Below, piece by piece: positions 32,826 through 44,898 of a DNA stretch of 64,000 nt. Positions within the stretch are counted from its first letter, which is position 1. The number at the start of each line of letters is the position of its first letter. The notes below the pieces were generated by a model that saw only the letters and a list, made by a program, of their open reading frames with translations, was not told the DNA's origin and did not search any database. The position numbers were made by a program, and so were the translations under genes. Origin of the DNA: Polytrichum commune (lineage: Eukaryota > Streptophyta > Polytrichopsida > Polytrichales > Polytrichaceae); NCBI GenBank assembly GCA_950295325.1, contig OX485806.1, positions 47,053,169 through 47,117,168 of the forward strand, in the 5' to 3' direction.

Positions 32826-35800
32826 CTAAGATGAGAGAAATTCTAGGAAGTAGACTGTGTCAAGAGGCCCCCTTCGATGGATGAGTTTGACCTCATTGAA
32901 GCTAAAAGTAGGGGCGTGAATGAACAAGTCAACTTCGGGGTCTACATTAGAGACCTTGACAAATATGAAGTAGAGGTGCTTACAATGCAGGAACGAATTT
33001 CGTTTACGGCCAAACTTTGATATCATATCCTTGAAGGCCGGGCAATTACACTTCGGCAGGGAACTGACTGTGAGTTGGTAAATTGATTGAGTAGGTGCAG
33101 GTTTGGATTGCAACATGATAACGCAACCAAATCCAGGGCGTGGAATCATGGTCACCTTCAAAATGGTCCCATCTATAGCTCGTGCAGATGCGACCATCTG
33201 CATTTGTTTTGTTGATGGTGCGGTGGCAGACCGTCTCGTAGTCTTGGACTGCCTGGAAGAAGGATACGAGTCTGGGTTGGCAGAAACGTCCACTCCATAG
33301 AGGTCAAGTAGAGGAGCCGATGTGTTGAAGAGGCGAGTGGGCGTGATGCGCTCTTTTTGAGGGAGCTGAAAGCTGGCGTTCTCAAGGTTAAGGATCCCCA
33401 GACGAGTGAGGTTGGTACCAATTTTGACAGGCCACACGGGCGGGATTGGAGGTCGTTCTTGGTCTGCAAAGAATTTGTCGACCCACTTGCGACGGGATCC
33501 TTTGACACAACGTTCAATGTCGTCTGGGCAAAAAAAAACTTCTCGACCTTAGGTGTTGTGAATTTGTAATAGTTCCAAACTCCAATGTATGCCGGTGCAG
33601 AGGTGCTCTTGGAGTTGGAGACGATTTTGGCAGTGCATTTCTTCTTGGTGGTAGCATGCATGGCCCAACATGCTTTGGAGGAATTGTAAGGAACTCGAGC
33701 AATATGCCAGAGCTTCTCGTCCACATTGGATTCTTGCACGGCAGTGACACGACGGAAATCCAATCCAGTAGGAGGGGGTGGTGGAACCTCGATCACTGTC
33801 GGGGAGGACTCCTCGACGATGGTAGGCAAAGGTGAAGCGTGAGATCTTGTGGTTCTCTGAGCGACACGAGGGCGAGAGAAGTTGAGGGTGTCGGGGCGGT
33901 GGGTTTCATCATCAGCTCCAATGGGGGTTTCAGGCTTGCGTTTCTGGGAGCCAAAGACCTCGGCACCCTCAAGGTGGGGACTACTAGTACAAAATTCTTC
34001 TCCGCCAGGCATGTTGAGAAGAACCTTTTGCAGGACAGCGGGGTCACCAGTACGTTGAGCACGACGTTGAGCGGCACGAAGCTTGAGTTCTTCTTTGCTA
34101 GGGCCATCGCCCTCAACGCCACCCTTAAGAAATTGATGGTATGCCACAACTTGGAGGAGGGCTCGAATATAGTCATCCACAGTGGCCACATATAGATTGC
34201 CACCTTTGTTACCGGACGCTTGGAGCCATTTGTTGTGAATGGACTCGGCAAGGTTGCAATTGGGCATTTGTGCAAATTCCTCGGCGGTCATGATTTTCTC
34301 CTGCGAAATGGAAAGGGTGTGCAAGAAATAAGAAAAGCTTGAAAAAGAAGATGAAACAGAAAACAAAGAGCAATAACACTAAAGACGCACCAATTCCATG
34401 AAGCCACCCCATTGTCGATAACGAAAGTGCCAGAAGGCCAGCCAAAGCTGAAGGTGTTTCAGCCCCTCCTCGGAGGTGCAGCTAGACGAAGCCCACCAGG
34501 CCTTGATGGCAAGGTACCTCGTTTCCGCCTCGAGCATAGAGGATGCGTCGCGATACTGCAGGCATAGATATTTGTGTTGGTCTTGCAAGTCATGCTTGAT
34601 ATATAGCTTGGTGTGTTTCTCCAAAGACTGGGTCCAATGGAAGTAGCAGGTTCTCTCACGCCCATCGATGGGAACCTTTGGGTCTCTGGACCCATAAACA
34701 ATCCTCAGGCATTCCAATTGGCTTGGGCACTGTGTGCCATGAAGCATTTGAAGTGGGGCTTGGGGGTTCCATGGCGGGCCATGACGTGGTTGAGGTTATG
34801 CTAGAAAAGAACTTGAGCATCCTTATCCTTGGATTGGAAGTAGCAGCAAGCAATGGTCATGACGCGCTGGTAGGTACCGTCGTATACGTGGCAGGCCGTG
34901 GTGGTCCAATTGGCGACGCGTTTGACATGGTCGGACATGATCCAAGCATGCTTGAGATCATTGCCAGGTTGCATGCGCTTAACCAAGTGGACCCCACTAC
35001 AAGGGCCGACCTCGGACATCTTGAAAACGAAAACCTTGTCCGTAGCATCACCTTGGCCTGGGAATTGATTCGGCTGGACATAGGCCCAGGTGCTGACACC
35101 TCGAAGCTTGGCAATGCCATCCATAACCCCCAATCTACGTAAGTATTTGAAAGTGGTAACCTTGTTACGGAGGTGGGGGGAATGCAACTCTTTGCAACGA
35201 TCAGAAACGGGCTCAAGTTCTTCCAAGGAAAGGAGTTGATGAGGATCAGTATCATTGCGGAGGAGAACTCACCCACAAGGTCCTTGCTGGCTTCAAGGAC
35301 GATTTTGCTATGAGTGGCTTGGGGCGTTCGCTCGACGTGCTCCTCGATGAGGGCGTCGATGCATTATTGGCTATCTCTGCAATTGCCAACCTTGACGGGA
35401 TGATGATGGCTACCCAGATGATTACAAGCACGCTGAGTGGTGCCTTTGCCGTGGATGTAGAAGATTTTGGCAGGACATGGTGCAATGCATTTGGGAGGCT
35501 CCTTACATATCCGACACATTAGAGTGGATCCCAAAGGCAAGGGTTCACCAACGGGGAAGGGCTCCTTGGTGAATCCGTCAAAATCAGTATCATTGACCGG
35601 GGAAGTCCGATAAGCACGTTGTAGGTAATCGCACTGAGGATTTTGGCATTGGAGATGGCCAACACAACTGGAGGAGCGAAAAGCAAGGCCAATGTCATTG
35701 GTGATATTGGTGGTCTGGGTCTTAGTCCAAACATGGCCATCATAGCGTTTGTCCATGCCGTCCATGGATTGGGCCTTCTTATGAGAGGAAGAGACACCGA

Positions 35801-36499
35801 GTGGGGGCAGGACAAACATAATATCACCATCAAAGCGAGGCGGCAGGAAATTCACCTCTTCAATTTGTAAGGTGTCATAATCCAGCTTCTTGAGGATGTT
35901 CTTCCTACCGGGCATGGAAGCAAGAGAATGTAGACATTGAAGAATGGAATTCGGGGGTTTGCCTGGAAAGGGAGGAAGAGGAGACGGAGGTGGCGGGGTA
36001 ACAAAGGTGGAACGGACGGAGGATGGGGATGGCTTGTGAATGGGAGTGGAAACGAGGGGATCATCACCATCGGAGGAATCGGAAAGATGTATGACAGTGT
36101 GCGTACCGGGTTCAGTCTTAACTTTGACCAAGGGAGGAGTATTGAAAGTGGAAGCAGAGGAATGGGGAGGGGTACGGATATCCGTGGATACATTCGTGCA
36201 AGGACATGGGAGTCCGTACACCCTGTATTTACCAGCGCAGAGTTCCCACATTGACGATCCGCTGTCGGCAACCCCAGGATTCTCACGCATGGTCAATGAC
36301 AAAAGAGAAGTAGGAGCATCATAAATTCGCGCTCGACCCATATTGTAGTGTTTTGCAATGAAAACCTGATACTAAGATCTAGGGAAGAGACAGATGCAAA
36401 TCCATTCGCATCTATGGGGAAAAGAAGGGGGATCCCCACGCCAGTGGTACGGAGCTCAACCATCTCCGACACACATGGAGTTGTGGTTGAGGAAGCCAT
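32826..36499 (-). pseudogene. MULE-like transposase with SWIM finger, copy 1 (broken)
   Basis: Minus strand, from MASSTTTPC at 36499. Homologous throughout to the copy at 47521-51223. In order: N-terminal region (GKYRVYGLPCPC), a Cys/His-rich domain (CVGHLQCQNPQCDYL, then CRICKEPPKC and CNHLGSHHHPVKVG), the catalytic part (CHVYDGTYQRVMTIAC), then after a conserved intron (34390-34301, GT-AG) the part with AEEFAQMPNCNLAESIHNKW and a SWIM finger (CNCPAF...CKH). The second catalytic motif reads FMAHSAQANW where copy 2 has FMADNAQANW, so an Asp is lost. Frame changes near 36350, 35360, 34800 and 33200 and a TGA break it. The family moves DNA by cut and paste through a DDE active site. This copy cannot be active alone. 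Confidence 0.8.
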
Positions 36500-36705
36500 G
36501 GACAAAGACATGGACGAATAATAGAAAAATCCAAATAAAGAAAACGAGGCAAGGCTAACAGAGAATTGTAAACCCTAAATGTTGAACAGTGGTACTATAA
36601 AGGTAAGAGAAGGTTGGGGAAGGGTCATTTAGTAAGAGAAGTAAAGGGATGCCCAGAGAGTAGAGAACACGAAAGAAAGGAAAAGAGGGGAGCTGGAACA
36701 CACAC

Positions 36706-37073
36706 ATGAAGGAACCAAACCAAAATACAGTCTCCACAATCGATCCAGGAAAGAAGCGAAATAAGAGAAAGGGAGGGACGAGTTTCAGCACTTCAAAACA
36801 GAGGAGACAGAGAGAACTAAAGAAGAAGAAAGAAACGTGCATAGAAGGAAGAGGGACCCCATCAGACTTGCAGAATACGTGTGGAGGGGACAAGGGAGGG
36901 TTGAATCTACAGTCGATAGACGAAGAAGTGGAGGACAGTGGTTCACAAGCACCATCTATGGCAAAGAGGGAGAATTCGATGAATACCGTAAGTTTGTCGT
37001 AAGCTTATATGCAGAAGGGGTACTTCAAGATTTAGGTTTATGGGAATATGAAACAATAATTTCAATTCTCTAA
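36706..37073 (+). CDS. Divergent basic ORF upstream of MULE-like copy 1
   Basis: Two overlapping open frames: a Lys/Arg-rich one (KKRNKRKGGTSFSTSKQRRQ) and another ending EYRKFVVSLYAEGVLQDLG. They lie upstream of the transposase and are transcribed away from it. Copy 2 also has a basic divergent frame (46501-46980, minus). The similarity between the two is faint, so I list it as a possible but unproven gene, probably broken by one frameshift. Confidence 0.25.
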
Positions 37074-37229
37074 ATATGGGAGAGAACTTGCAAAGAATAG
37101 GACAAGCAATATATGGAAAGGGATAAGGAAATAAGAAGGAGCCTTGAGTGGGAGACATGCGCCTGGGTGGGATTGACACCCACCTGCCTGCATTATAGGA
37201 AATACCTTAGTTCGTTATGGAATAGAGAA

Positions 37230-38935
37230 AGACCCTCTCGGATCCGAGAGGGTCTTTCATTGAGGGCTTGAGGACTACATTGTGAATTCAAGGTTGTATA
37301 TGTTCAATTGTGTCCACTAGTACGATTCATAGTGCCGGAAAGGACCTAAGGACTAGATATTGAATTGAAGGTAGTGTACGTTGTATGAGTAGATAGGGAA
37401 AAACTGTGTCCACTAACTCGGTTCATAGTGCCGGGAAGGACCTAAGGACTAGATTTTGAATTGAAGGTAGGGTACGTTGTATAAGTAGATAGGGAAAACT
37501 TGTGTCCACTAGTTCGGTTCATAGTGCCGGAAAGGACATAAGGACTAGATATTGAATTGAAGGTAGTGTATGTTGTATGAGTAGATAGGGCAAACTTGGG
37601 GGCACTAGTTCGGTTGATAGTGCCGGAAAGGACATAAGGACTACATTTTGAATTGAAGGTAGTGTATGTTGTACGAGTAGATAAGGTAAACTTGGGTGCA
37701 CTAGTTCGGTTCATAGTGCCGGCTAGGCCATAAGGAATAGTTTCCGAATTGAGGTATAGGGTTTTTGAATTGAATACACATCACTTGTGTGGTGTAGCTC
37801 GACATAGTTGTTGAGGTGAACGTTGTGAGGCATGTATGTGTAGCAAGGGTTTACTTGTCTATGTCATTACGGCTTATAGTTAGTCGGCCATGAGGACCGG
37901 GTAGGCCATGAGGATTAGTTTTTCAATTGAGGGTTAGGGTTTTGAATTGAGAAGCTCGTGTGGACAAGCTTGGCTAGGTATTGGGAGGCAGGCAAGAGAC
38001 CAGAAATGGAGGTGAATGCTGTGAACTACATATTCCTTATGTGTTAGGAATAGGACCCTCTCGGATCCGAGAGGGTCATTGATGTTTCCTCCTAATGGCC
38101 AGATTTTGATTGAAATGATTTGAGGCATGTATGTTTAAGTGTATGTTAGATATGTTTTTGGTTTTGGCCTTGTTGTGTATGGTTGGGTAGGATCCTCTCG
38201 GATCGGAGAGGGTCAAGGAGAAGGGCTTTGGAGGGCCAGATTCCGATTGAAATGATTTGACGCATGAATGTTTAAGTGTATGTTTGATATGTTTTCTGTT
38301 TCGGCATTATTGTCAATGGGCTGGCGAGGGACCCTCTTGGATTCGAGAGGGTCATCGGGTAGTGCTTTGAAAGGCCAGATTTGATAGAAATGTTCTAAGG
38401 CATGTATGTTTAACTGTATATTTCATATGTTTCGGTTTCGGCATAGTTATGTATGCGATTGGGTAGGACCTTCTCGGATCGGAGAGGGTCAAGGAGAAGG
38501 GCTTTGGAGGGCCAGATTCCGATTGAAATGATTTGACGCATGAATGTTTAAGTGTATGTTTGATATGTTTTCTGTTTCGGCATTGTTGTGAATGGGCTGG
38601 CGAGGGACCCTCTTGGATTCGAGAGGGTCATCGGGTAGTGCTTTGAAAGGCCAGATTTGATAGAAATGTTCTAAGGCATGTATGTTTAACTGTATATTTC
38701 ATATGTTTCGGTTTCGGCATAGTTATGTATGCGATTGGGTAGGACCTTCTCGGATCCGAGAGGGTCAAGGAGAAGGGCTTTGAAGGGCCAGATTTTGATT
38801 CAAATATTTTGAGGCATGTATGTTTAGGTGTATATTTCATATGTTTTCGGTTACGGCATAGTTATGTATGCGATTGGGTAGGACCCTCTCGGATCCGAGA
38901 GGGTCAAGGAGAAGGGCTTTGGAGGGCCAGATTCC
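37230..38935. repeat. Palindrome-centred tandem array 1
   Basis: Eight units share a palindrome around CTCTCGGATCCGAGAG (near 37230, 38050, 38188, 38330, 38467, 38606, 38747 and 38880). From 38050 on the unit is about 140 bp and also contains GGCCAGATT, ATGATTTGA, GCATGTATGTTTAAGTGTAT and TTTCGGCATAGTTATGTATG. Some central copies have decayed symmetry (CTCTTGGATTCGAGAG), others are perfect. The array ends abruptly at 38935 inside a retroelement pol. No coding capacity. Confidence 0.85.
37340..37740. repeat. 97-bp tandem repeat inside array 1
   Basis: At least four units of about 97 bp (GGACTAGAT starts near 37349, 37446, 37543 and 37639, with a fifth partial at 37736) carry GAATTGAAGGTAGTGTA, GAGTAGATAGGG and CGGTTCATAGTGCCGG. 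The GGTTCATAGTGCCGG word is the unit border. This is a shorter satellite embedded between the first and second palindromes of the array. Confidence 0.8.
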
Positions 38936-38940
38936 TCCTT

Positions 38941-41401
38941 CAAAACCGATAGCCTCAACTTGCCTTGTGGCACATACACCCAACTTTGCTTACACTTGAA
39001 CAAACCGTCCACCAACTTAACCTCTTTGAGCACCTTGCTCTTGCGAAGCTCACCTAAAAGCTTTTGTGCCTCGGGGTAGTTAATTTACCCCTCCCGTATC
39101 TTACATCACAAGTTTCCTTCGCCGGCACACATTAGCCACAAGGTTTGGACGATTCTCATTGCTTGGAAATCTTCCCGTCTACTTAGCGCATCCGGCACCA
39201 CATTTCCACGGTCCGGTTTGTGGATCAAATCCACCTCCATAAGCGCCAAACTATCATGCCAACGCAATGACTTGGCGCTCACTTGCGCTTGTATGTTAAA
39301 ATACTTTTAGGACACATTGTCCTTGTAGACCTTTGCTTTGTGCGACCCCAAATAGTGTCCCCACATCTTTAAGCAATGCACTACTTACGGCAAAGAAGTT
39401 CTTTGTCATGAGTTGGTTGTCTTCTTTGACAACCATCGAGCCTCATGCCCCCATATGCAATGGCCATCCATCTTACATTAACAATCCACCATTGGCAAAG
39501 TTACTCGCCCCCGTATGCACCTCAAAAGGTTTGTCAAACTCCACGAACTTGAGCACGGGCGGCGAAGAAAACTTGCTCTTAAGCTCCCCAAAGACTTGGT
39601 GGCAAGACTAGTCCCACTCTTGGGATAGCCATTTCTTCCACAAGTCGGATAAGGTCGGATAACCATCGAGCTTAACGCTCTCATATGCAATGGCCATCCA
39701 TCTTACATTAACCATCCGCCAATGGCAAAGTCACTCGCCCCCGTATGCACCTCAAAAGGTATGTCCAACTCCGTGAACTTGAGCACGGGCAGCGAAGAGA
39801 ACTTCGTCTTAAGCTCCTCAAGGACTTGGGATAGCCATGTATTGCACAAGCCGGACAAGGTTTAACAACCATTGAGCTTATTGCTCTCATATGCAATGGT
39901 CCTCCATCTTGGATCAACATCCGCCAATTGCAAAGTGACTCGTCCCCGTATGCACCTCAAAAGGTTTGGCAAACTCCGCAAGCTTGAGCACGGGCGGCAA
40001 ACACAACTTGCTCTTAAGCTCCCCAATGGCTTGGTGGCACGGCTCATCCCACTATTGGGATAGCCATTTCTTGCACAAGCCGGACAAGGTTCAACAACCA
40101 TGGAGCTTAATGGTCTCATAAGCAATGATCATCCATCTTGGATGAACATCCGCCAATGGTAAAGTCCTTTGCCTCCATGTGCACCTCAAAATGCTTGTGA
40201 ACGCCCGAGAACTTGACCACATCTTGTGAAGAGAACTTGCTCTTTAGTTTCCTTATAGGCTTGGTGACAAGACTCATCCCAATCTTGGGATAGCCATTTT
40301 TTTTCAACAAGTTGAAGAAGGTCCTAGCAACCTTAGAAAAATCTCGAATGAAGTTGTGGTAGTAGTTGGCTAGGCCAACAAATGACCTAAGTTTTTTTTT
40401 TGAATGAAGGGCCAATTCTCCTCTTGGATTGCCGTGTCATTCGTCATGTTCGTCCACCAACTTTGTTTGTCACCACATACCTCAAGAATTCATTCTCTCT
40501 TTGAGCAAAGTTGCTATATTCACTCCTTGGCGGTAACATTTTGAGCAATACATTGGTGAATACATCCTTGTATCTCACCAACATCTCACAAATGTGGTTT
40601 GGGGGAGGCCCATCTTTCCTAGCCTCCCCATACGTTCCTTGGAGTTGCTCCAATTGAACCACAACCATTATGTTTTCCATTTCTCATTTGGTCCATTAAG
40701 ACCAAATTCAACTTGGGTCCTCCTACCATAGGAGTCCTTGTCAATTTGAACTTCAATTCTTTGCTATTATGACACATTATAATGCACCGCAAGCACCCGG
40801 CTTGCACCTCATATCTATCATGTGAATTTCAAGGAAGGCAGCCTTCACAATGACATGCATTTCATCTATTTCACATGGTGTGAAATTTTGACAAAAAACC
40901 AATGTCCCACATTGAAAGGTTACATGCATCGCGGCCTCCTTTGTCTCATGCGGTTCGCCCTTTCCAAATCGCACCTTGGTGGGCTTGCCCGCTCTATCAA
41001 TCGGCAAGCCCCAACTCCCTTGTGAGTTTTGGGCTCAAGAAGGCATGGCTTGCCTCTTTGTCAACCCATTAGACGTTTGTCCCATTCATTTGAGCCTCAA
41101 GGTATAAAATAGTTGGCCTTGGCTTAAGGCTACTAGCCTTGGCCACAATGCCATCGTCTAACATTTGGTCTTCGGCAACACCATGAGTTTGGCTTGGTCC
41201 GCAAGGCCAACTTTTAACACTCCGTCCGTGGTACAAATATGATCTAGCTTGGTACCACCAAGCCACCTTCTCACATTCCGTCCGCGGCACGAGCTAGCAT
41301 GATTTGCCTTGGTATAATGGGCCAAACTACTTGCGCTCATTTCCTTGGGACCTCTTTCGGCTAAACCCACTTTGTTGTGATGTGCCGCCCAACTTCTTCT
41401 T
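38941..41401 (-). pseudogene. LTR-A element pol: protease, RT and RNase H remnants
   Basis: Minus strand, in order: a Gly/Cys-rich spacer; a protease-region block (KPTKVRFGKGEPHETKEAAM, then CQNFTPCEIDEMHVIVKAAF and FKLTRTPMVGGPKLNLVLMD); the linker (RYKDVFTNVLLKMLPPRSEY); the RT connection (RSFVGLANYYHNFIRDFSKV); several copies of the RNase H entry (see 39460-40415); the RNase H end (HYLGSHKAKVYMDN); and KVLKEVKLVDGLFKCKQS near 39000, the stretch before integrase. The RT catalytic core is missing and many stops are present. The element is cut at 38941 by palindromic array 1, so its integrase is lost. Solo LTR-A 41402-42374 separates it from gag. Confidence 0.85.
39460..40415 (-). repeat. Four-fold amplified RNase H entry segment
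   Basis: Within the LTR-A pol, the segment NGYPKSGTSLATKSLGSLRA...RCIRGRVTLPMADC (read in a shifted frame; the true reading is WLSQVWDEPCHQAFGELKS, then FEVHTGASDFAIGG and AYESMKLDGC) occurs four times in tandem, each about 200-240 bp, starting near 40320, 40075, 39850 and 39630. Each has its own substitutions and small gaps, so the duplication is not recent. The plus-strand relative at 9860-10240 has two copies. Confidence 0.8.
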
Positions 41402-42374
41402 TGTCGCAACCCTTGCTAACCCCCTTAGCAATCTTGCCAATTTTCAATTCTAGCAAAGGTTACGAGCGCTAACCATTCGTATTCCGCCATGCTAATGGTT
41501 AGCTCCTCCTACCCCGGACCTTATAGTTCATAGGAGGGAACCAACCCTCCTACTTTGCTTTCGGAACTCACCCCTTAATCGCTAACCCATTCCTAGATGT
41601 GGACTTCCATCCATGGAAGTCCAATCCCATGTTGATCATCGCGTTGCCGGAGCAACACTACAACAACCCGAACCATACTACGCAACTATGGCCTCACATA
41701 GGGCCAATGCCCATGGAGGCCGTGCCGTTCGGCCTCGGGTGGGTGAGGCCACACCACCTCACCCATATAAGCCTCTAGGACTTCACGCGGGGCCCCTACC
41801 CCACCGTCAACCAACCTCTTGTCTCTCTACCAAGAGTTGGGGCCAAGTGGACATTTTCCTTTAGCTGCTGGGCCTAGAACCCCCCCAGCAGCTTCAGACC
41901 ATCATAACTTCCTTGTATGATGTCTGATCATAACAACCAACCACTCCATCTTCATCTACGCTTCACGTAGATGCCGATGGACTCCTCACTTGCTCCATTT
42001 GAGCAAGTCTAGAGGAAGTAATGCCTGTTTGAACCTTGGCAGTCCCGGGAATCACTCCCAGGCACTGCTGTACCAGGGCGCTGTCCCGGGACAGCGCCCC
42101 ACTCAAATGGCCATAACTCCTAGCTCACACCTCCGATTGAGGTGTTCTTGAGCTTTCTAGAATCACCACGCCATGAGCTACGCATAACTCATGGCCTTAC
42201 CCTTGTGCCTCCTAATCTTCGTGGGTGGGAGGCGTTCCCAACGCCCGGGGCCCTTACCCACACTAGGATCACTTGGGCCCTCTCACCAATGGGGCCACAA
42301 GTCCCGGGTGTCACTCCGGGGTCCCCCTTGTGCCCATGGTGTTTCGGGCACTCCTCATGGAGAGGTGCGCGACA
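41402..42374 (-). mobile_element. Solo LTR-A (973 bp) inserted in the LTR-A element
   Basis: Ends TGTCGCAACCC...GGTGCGCGACA as read on the plus strand, minus orientation. Flanked by the perfect 5-bp duplication TTCTT (41397-41401 and 42375-42379). It lies between the gag and protease remnants of the LTR-A element, so it arrived after that element. Confidence 0.92.
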
Positions 42375-42771
42375 TTCTTAGGACCATCGGCTTCAATGCT
42401 CTTCAAATTTTTATGATTTGCACTACGTCCTTAAGAAGCTTTGGGGTCTTGAACATGGTTTTCACCACCTGCTTTTGAAACCCACCTAAAACGATGCATT
42501 TCTTAGAAAGCTCGTCCATCCTAGATGTATCATTCATTTGGGTGTGAAATTCGCACATATACGCCTTAAGAGACCCTGCGTGCCTCATGTGCCCCAAGTT
42601 CATTTCAACATCACCACCTTCTAAGCATTTCGAATTGGAATTTCAATCCAACATTAATGCCCTCCAAGGTTTTGGGTGCATTCGGTATTCTAGGCCCCAA
42701 ATGTTTTTTGAGGTGTGCGGGAGCCTTTTCAAAGCACTCCTCCATTTTCCTCACCGAATCCACCCTCATGC
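42375..42771 (-). pseudogene. LTR-A element gag, middle part
   Basis: The minus strand gives RVDSVRKMEECFEKAPAHLK, then, after a frame change, a capsid-type helix pattern (LGHMRHAGSLKAYMCEFHTQ, then MDELSKKCIVLGGFQKQVVK). H/A-G-S-L-x-x-Y-x-x-F is the usual retrotransposon gag signature. Its frame continues from the N-terminal part at 43743-43874 when the solo LTR between them is left out. A stop and a frame change break it. Confidence 0.75.
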
Positions 42772-43742
42772 TGTCGCGCAACTCTCCATGAGGAGTGCCC
42801 GAAACACCATGGGCACAAGGGGGACCCCGGAGTGACACCCGGGACTTGTGGCGCCGTTGGTGAGAGGGCCCAAGTGATCCTAGTGTGGGTGAGGGCCCCG
42901 GGCGTTGGGAACGCCTCCCACCCACGAAGACTAGGAGGCATGAGGGTAAGGCCATGAGTTATGCGTAGCTCATGGCGTGGTGATTCTAGAAAGCTCAAGA
43001 ACACCTCAATCGGAGGTGTGAGCTAGGAGTTATGGCCATTTGAGTGGGGCGCTGTCCCGGGACAGTGCCCTGGTACAGCAGTGCCTGGGAGTGATTCCCG
43101 GGACTGCCAAGGTTCAAACAGGCATAACTTGCTCAAGACTTGTTCAAATGGAGCAAGTGAGGAGTCCATCGGCATCTACGTGAAACGTAGATGAAGATGG
43201 AGTGGTTGGTTGTTATGATCAGACATCATACAAGGAAGTTATGATGGTCTGAAGCTGCTGGGGGGTTCTAGGCCCAGCGGCTAAAGGAAAATGTCCACTT
43301 GGCCCCAACTCTTGGTAGAGAGACAAGAGGTTGGTTGACGGTGGGGTAGGGGCCCCGCGTGAAGTCCTAGAGGCTTATATGGGTGAGGTGGTGTGGCCTC
43401 ACCCACCCGAGGCCGAACGGTACGGCCTCCATGGGCATTGGCCCAATGTGAGGCCATAGTTGCGTAGTATGGTTCGGGTTGTTGTAGTGTTGCTCCGGCA
43501 ACGCGATAATCAACATGGGATTGGACTTCCATGGATGGAAGTCCACATCTAGGAATGGGTTAGCGATTAAGGGGTGAGTCCCGAAAGCAAAGTAGGAGGG
43601 TTGGTTCCCTCCTATGAACTATTGGTCCGGGGTAAGAGGAGCTATCCATTAGCATGGCGGAATGCGAAGGGTTAGCGCTCGTAACCTTTGCTAGAAACAA
43701 AAATTGGCAAGATTGTTAAGGGACCTAGCAAGGGTTGCGACA
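42772..43742 (+). mobile_element. Solo LTR-A (971 bp), plus orientation, inserted in gag
   Basis: Starts TGTCGCGCAACTCTCC and ends GGTTGCGACA. Flanked by the perfect 5-bp duplication CATGC (42767-42771 and 43743-43747). It splits the gag of the LTR-A element, in reverse orientation to it. The small frames inside are LTR sequence. Confidence 0.92.
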
Positions 43743-43874
43743 CATGCCCACCATTGTCATTAGAATCAATGGTATGGTCAAAATCCACTTGCACATGATC
43801 CTTGTTCCAATTTGAGCCTCACAACCTTTTGGAACCCCGGGCTCACCATTATAACCCGCATTTTTTATAGCCAT
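43743..43874 (-). pseudogene. LTR-A element gag start
   Basis: ATG at 43874 on the minus strand gives MAIKNAGYNGEPGVPKGCEA, and the frame stays open to the insertion at 43742. It is the first ATG after the primer-binding site (30 bp downstream). It joins in frame with RVDSVRKMEECFEK at 42771 across the target duplication. Confidence 0.7.
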
Positions 43875-43904
43875 GTCTACCTCAAAGTGCTAGCTCAAAA
43901 ATTT

Positions 43905-43923
43905 GAACCCTGCTCTGATACCA
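43905..43923 (-). promoter_or_regulatory. Primer-binding site (initiator tRNA-Met type)
   Basis: On the minus strand TGGTATCAGAGCAGGGTTC follows the LTR end by two bases (CGACA, CG, TGG). TGGTATCAGAGC is the standard complement of the 3' end of plant initiator tRNA-Met and primes minus-strand synthesis in many plant LTR elements. This fixes the orientation of family A LTRs and marks 43926-44898 as a 5' LTR. Confidence 0.85.
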
Positions 43924-43925
43924 CG

Positions 43926-44898
43926 TGTCGCAACCCTTGCTAGCCCCCTTGACAATCTTGCCAATTTTCAATTCTAGCAAAGGTTACGAGCGCTAACCAT
44001 TCGTATTCCGCCATGCTAATGATTAGCTCCTCCTACCCCGGATCTTATAGTTCATAGGAGGGAACCAACCCTCCTACTTTGCTTTCGGGACTCACCCCTT
44101 AATCAGTAACCCATTCCTAGATGTGGACTTCCATCCATGGAAGTCCAATCCCATGTTGATCATCGCATTGCCGGAGCAACACTACAACAACCCGAACCAT
44201 ACTACGCAACTATGGCCTCACAATGGGCCAATGCCCATGGAGGCCGTGCCGTTCGGCCTCGGGTGGGTGAGGCCACACCACCTCACCCATATAAGCCTCT
44301 AGGACTTCACGCGGGGCCCCTACCCCACCGGCAACCAACCTCTTGTCTCTCTACCAAGAGTTGGGGCCAAGTGGACATTTTCCTTTAGCTGCTGGGCCTA
44401 GAACCCCCCCAGCAGCTTCAGACCATCATAACTTCCTTGTATGATGTCTGATTAGAACAACCAACCACTCCATCTTCATCTACGCTTCACGTAGATGCCG
44501 ATAAACTCCTCACTTGACCCATTCGGGCAAGTATTGAGGAAGTTATGCTTGTTTGAACCTTGGCAATCCCGGGAATCACTCCCAGGCACTGCTGTACCAG
44601 GGCGCTGTCCCGGGACAGCGCCCCACTGAAATGGCCATAACTCCTAGCTCACACCTCCGATTGATGTGTTCTTGAGCTTTCTAGAATCACCACGCCATGA
44701 GCTACGCATAACTTATGGCCTTACCCTTGAGCCTCCTAATCTTCGTGGGTGGGAGGCGTTCCCAACGCCCGGGGCCCTCACCCACACTAGGATCAATTGG
44801 GCCCTCTCACCAATGGCGCCACAAGTCCTGGGTGTGACTCCGGGGTCCCCTTTGTGCCCATGGTGTTTCGGGCACTCCTCATGGAGAGGTGCGCGACA
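43926..44898 (-). mobile_element. 5' LTR of the LTR-A element
   Basis: 973 bp, same ends as the solo copies. The side towards lower coordinates carries the primer-binding site, which makes it the 5' LTR of a minus-strand element. The outer flank (GTAGA) shows no matching duplication because the 3' end of the element is missing. It starts directly beside palindromic array 2. Confidence 0.88.
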
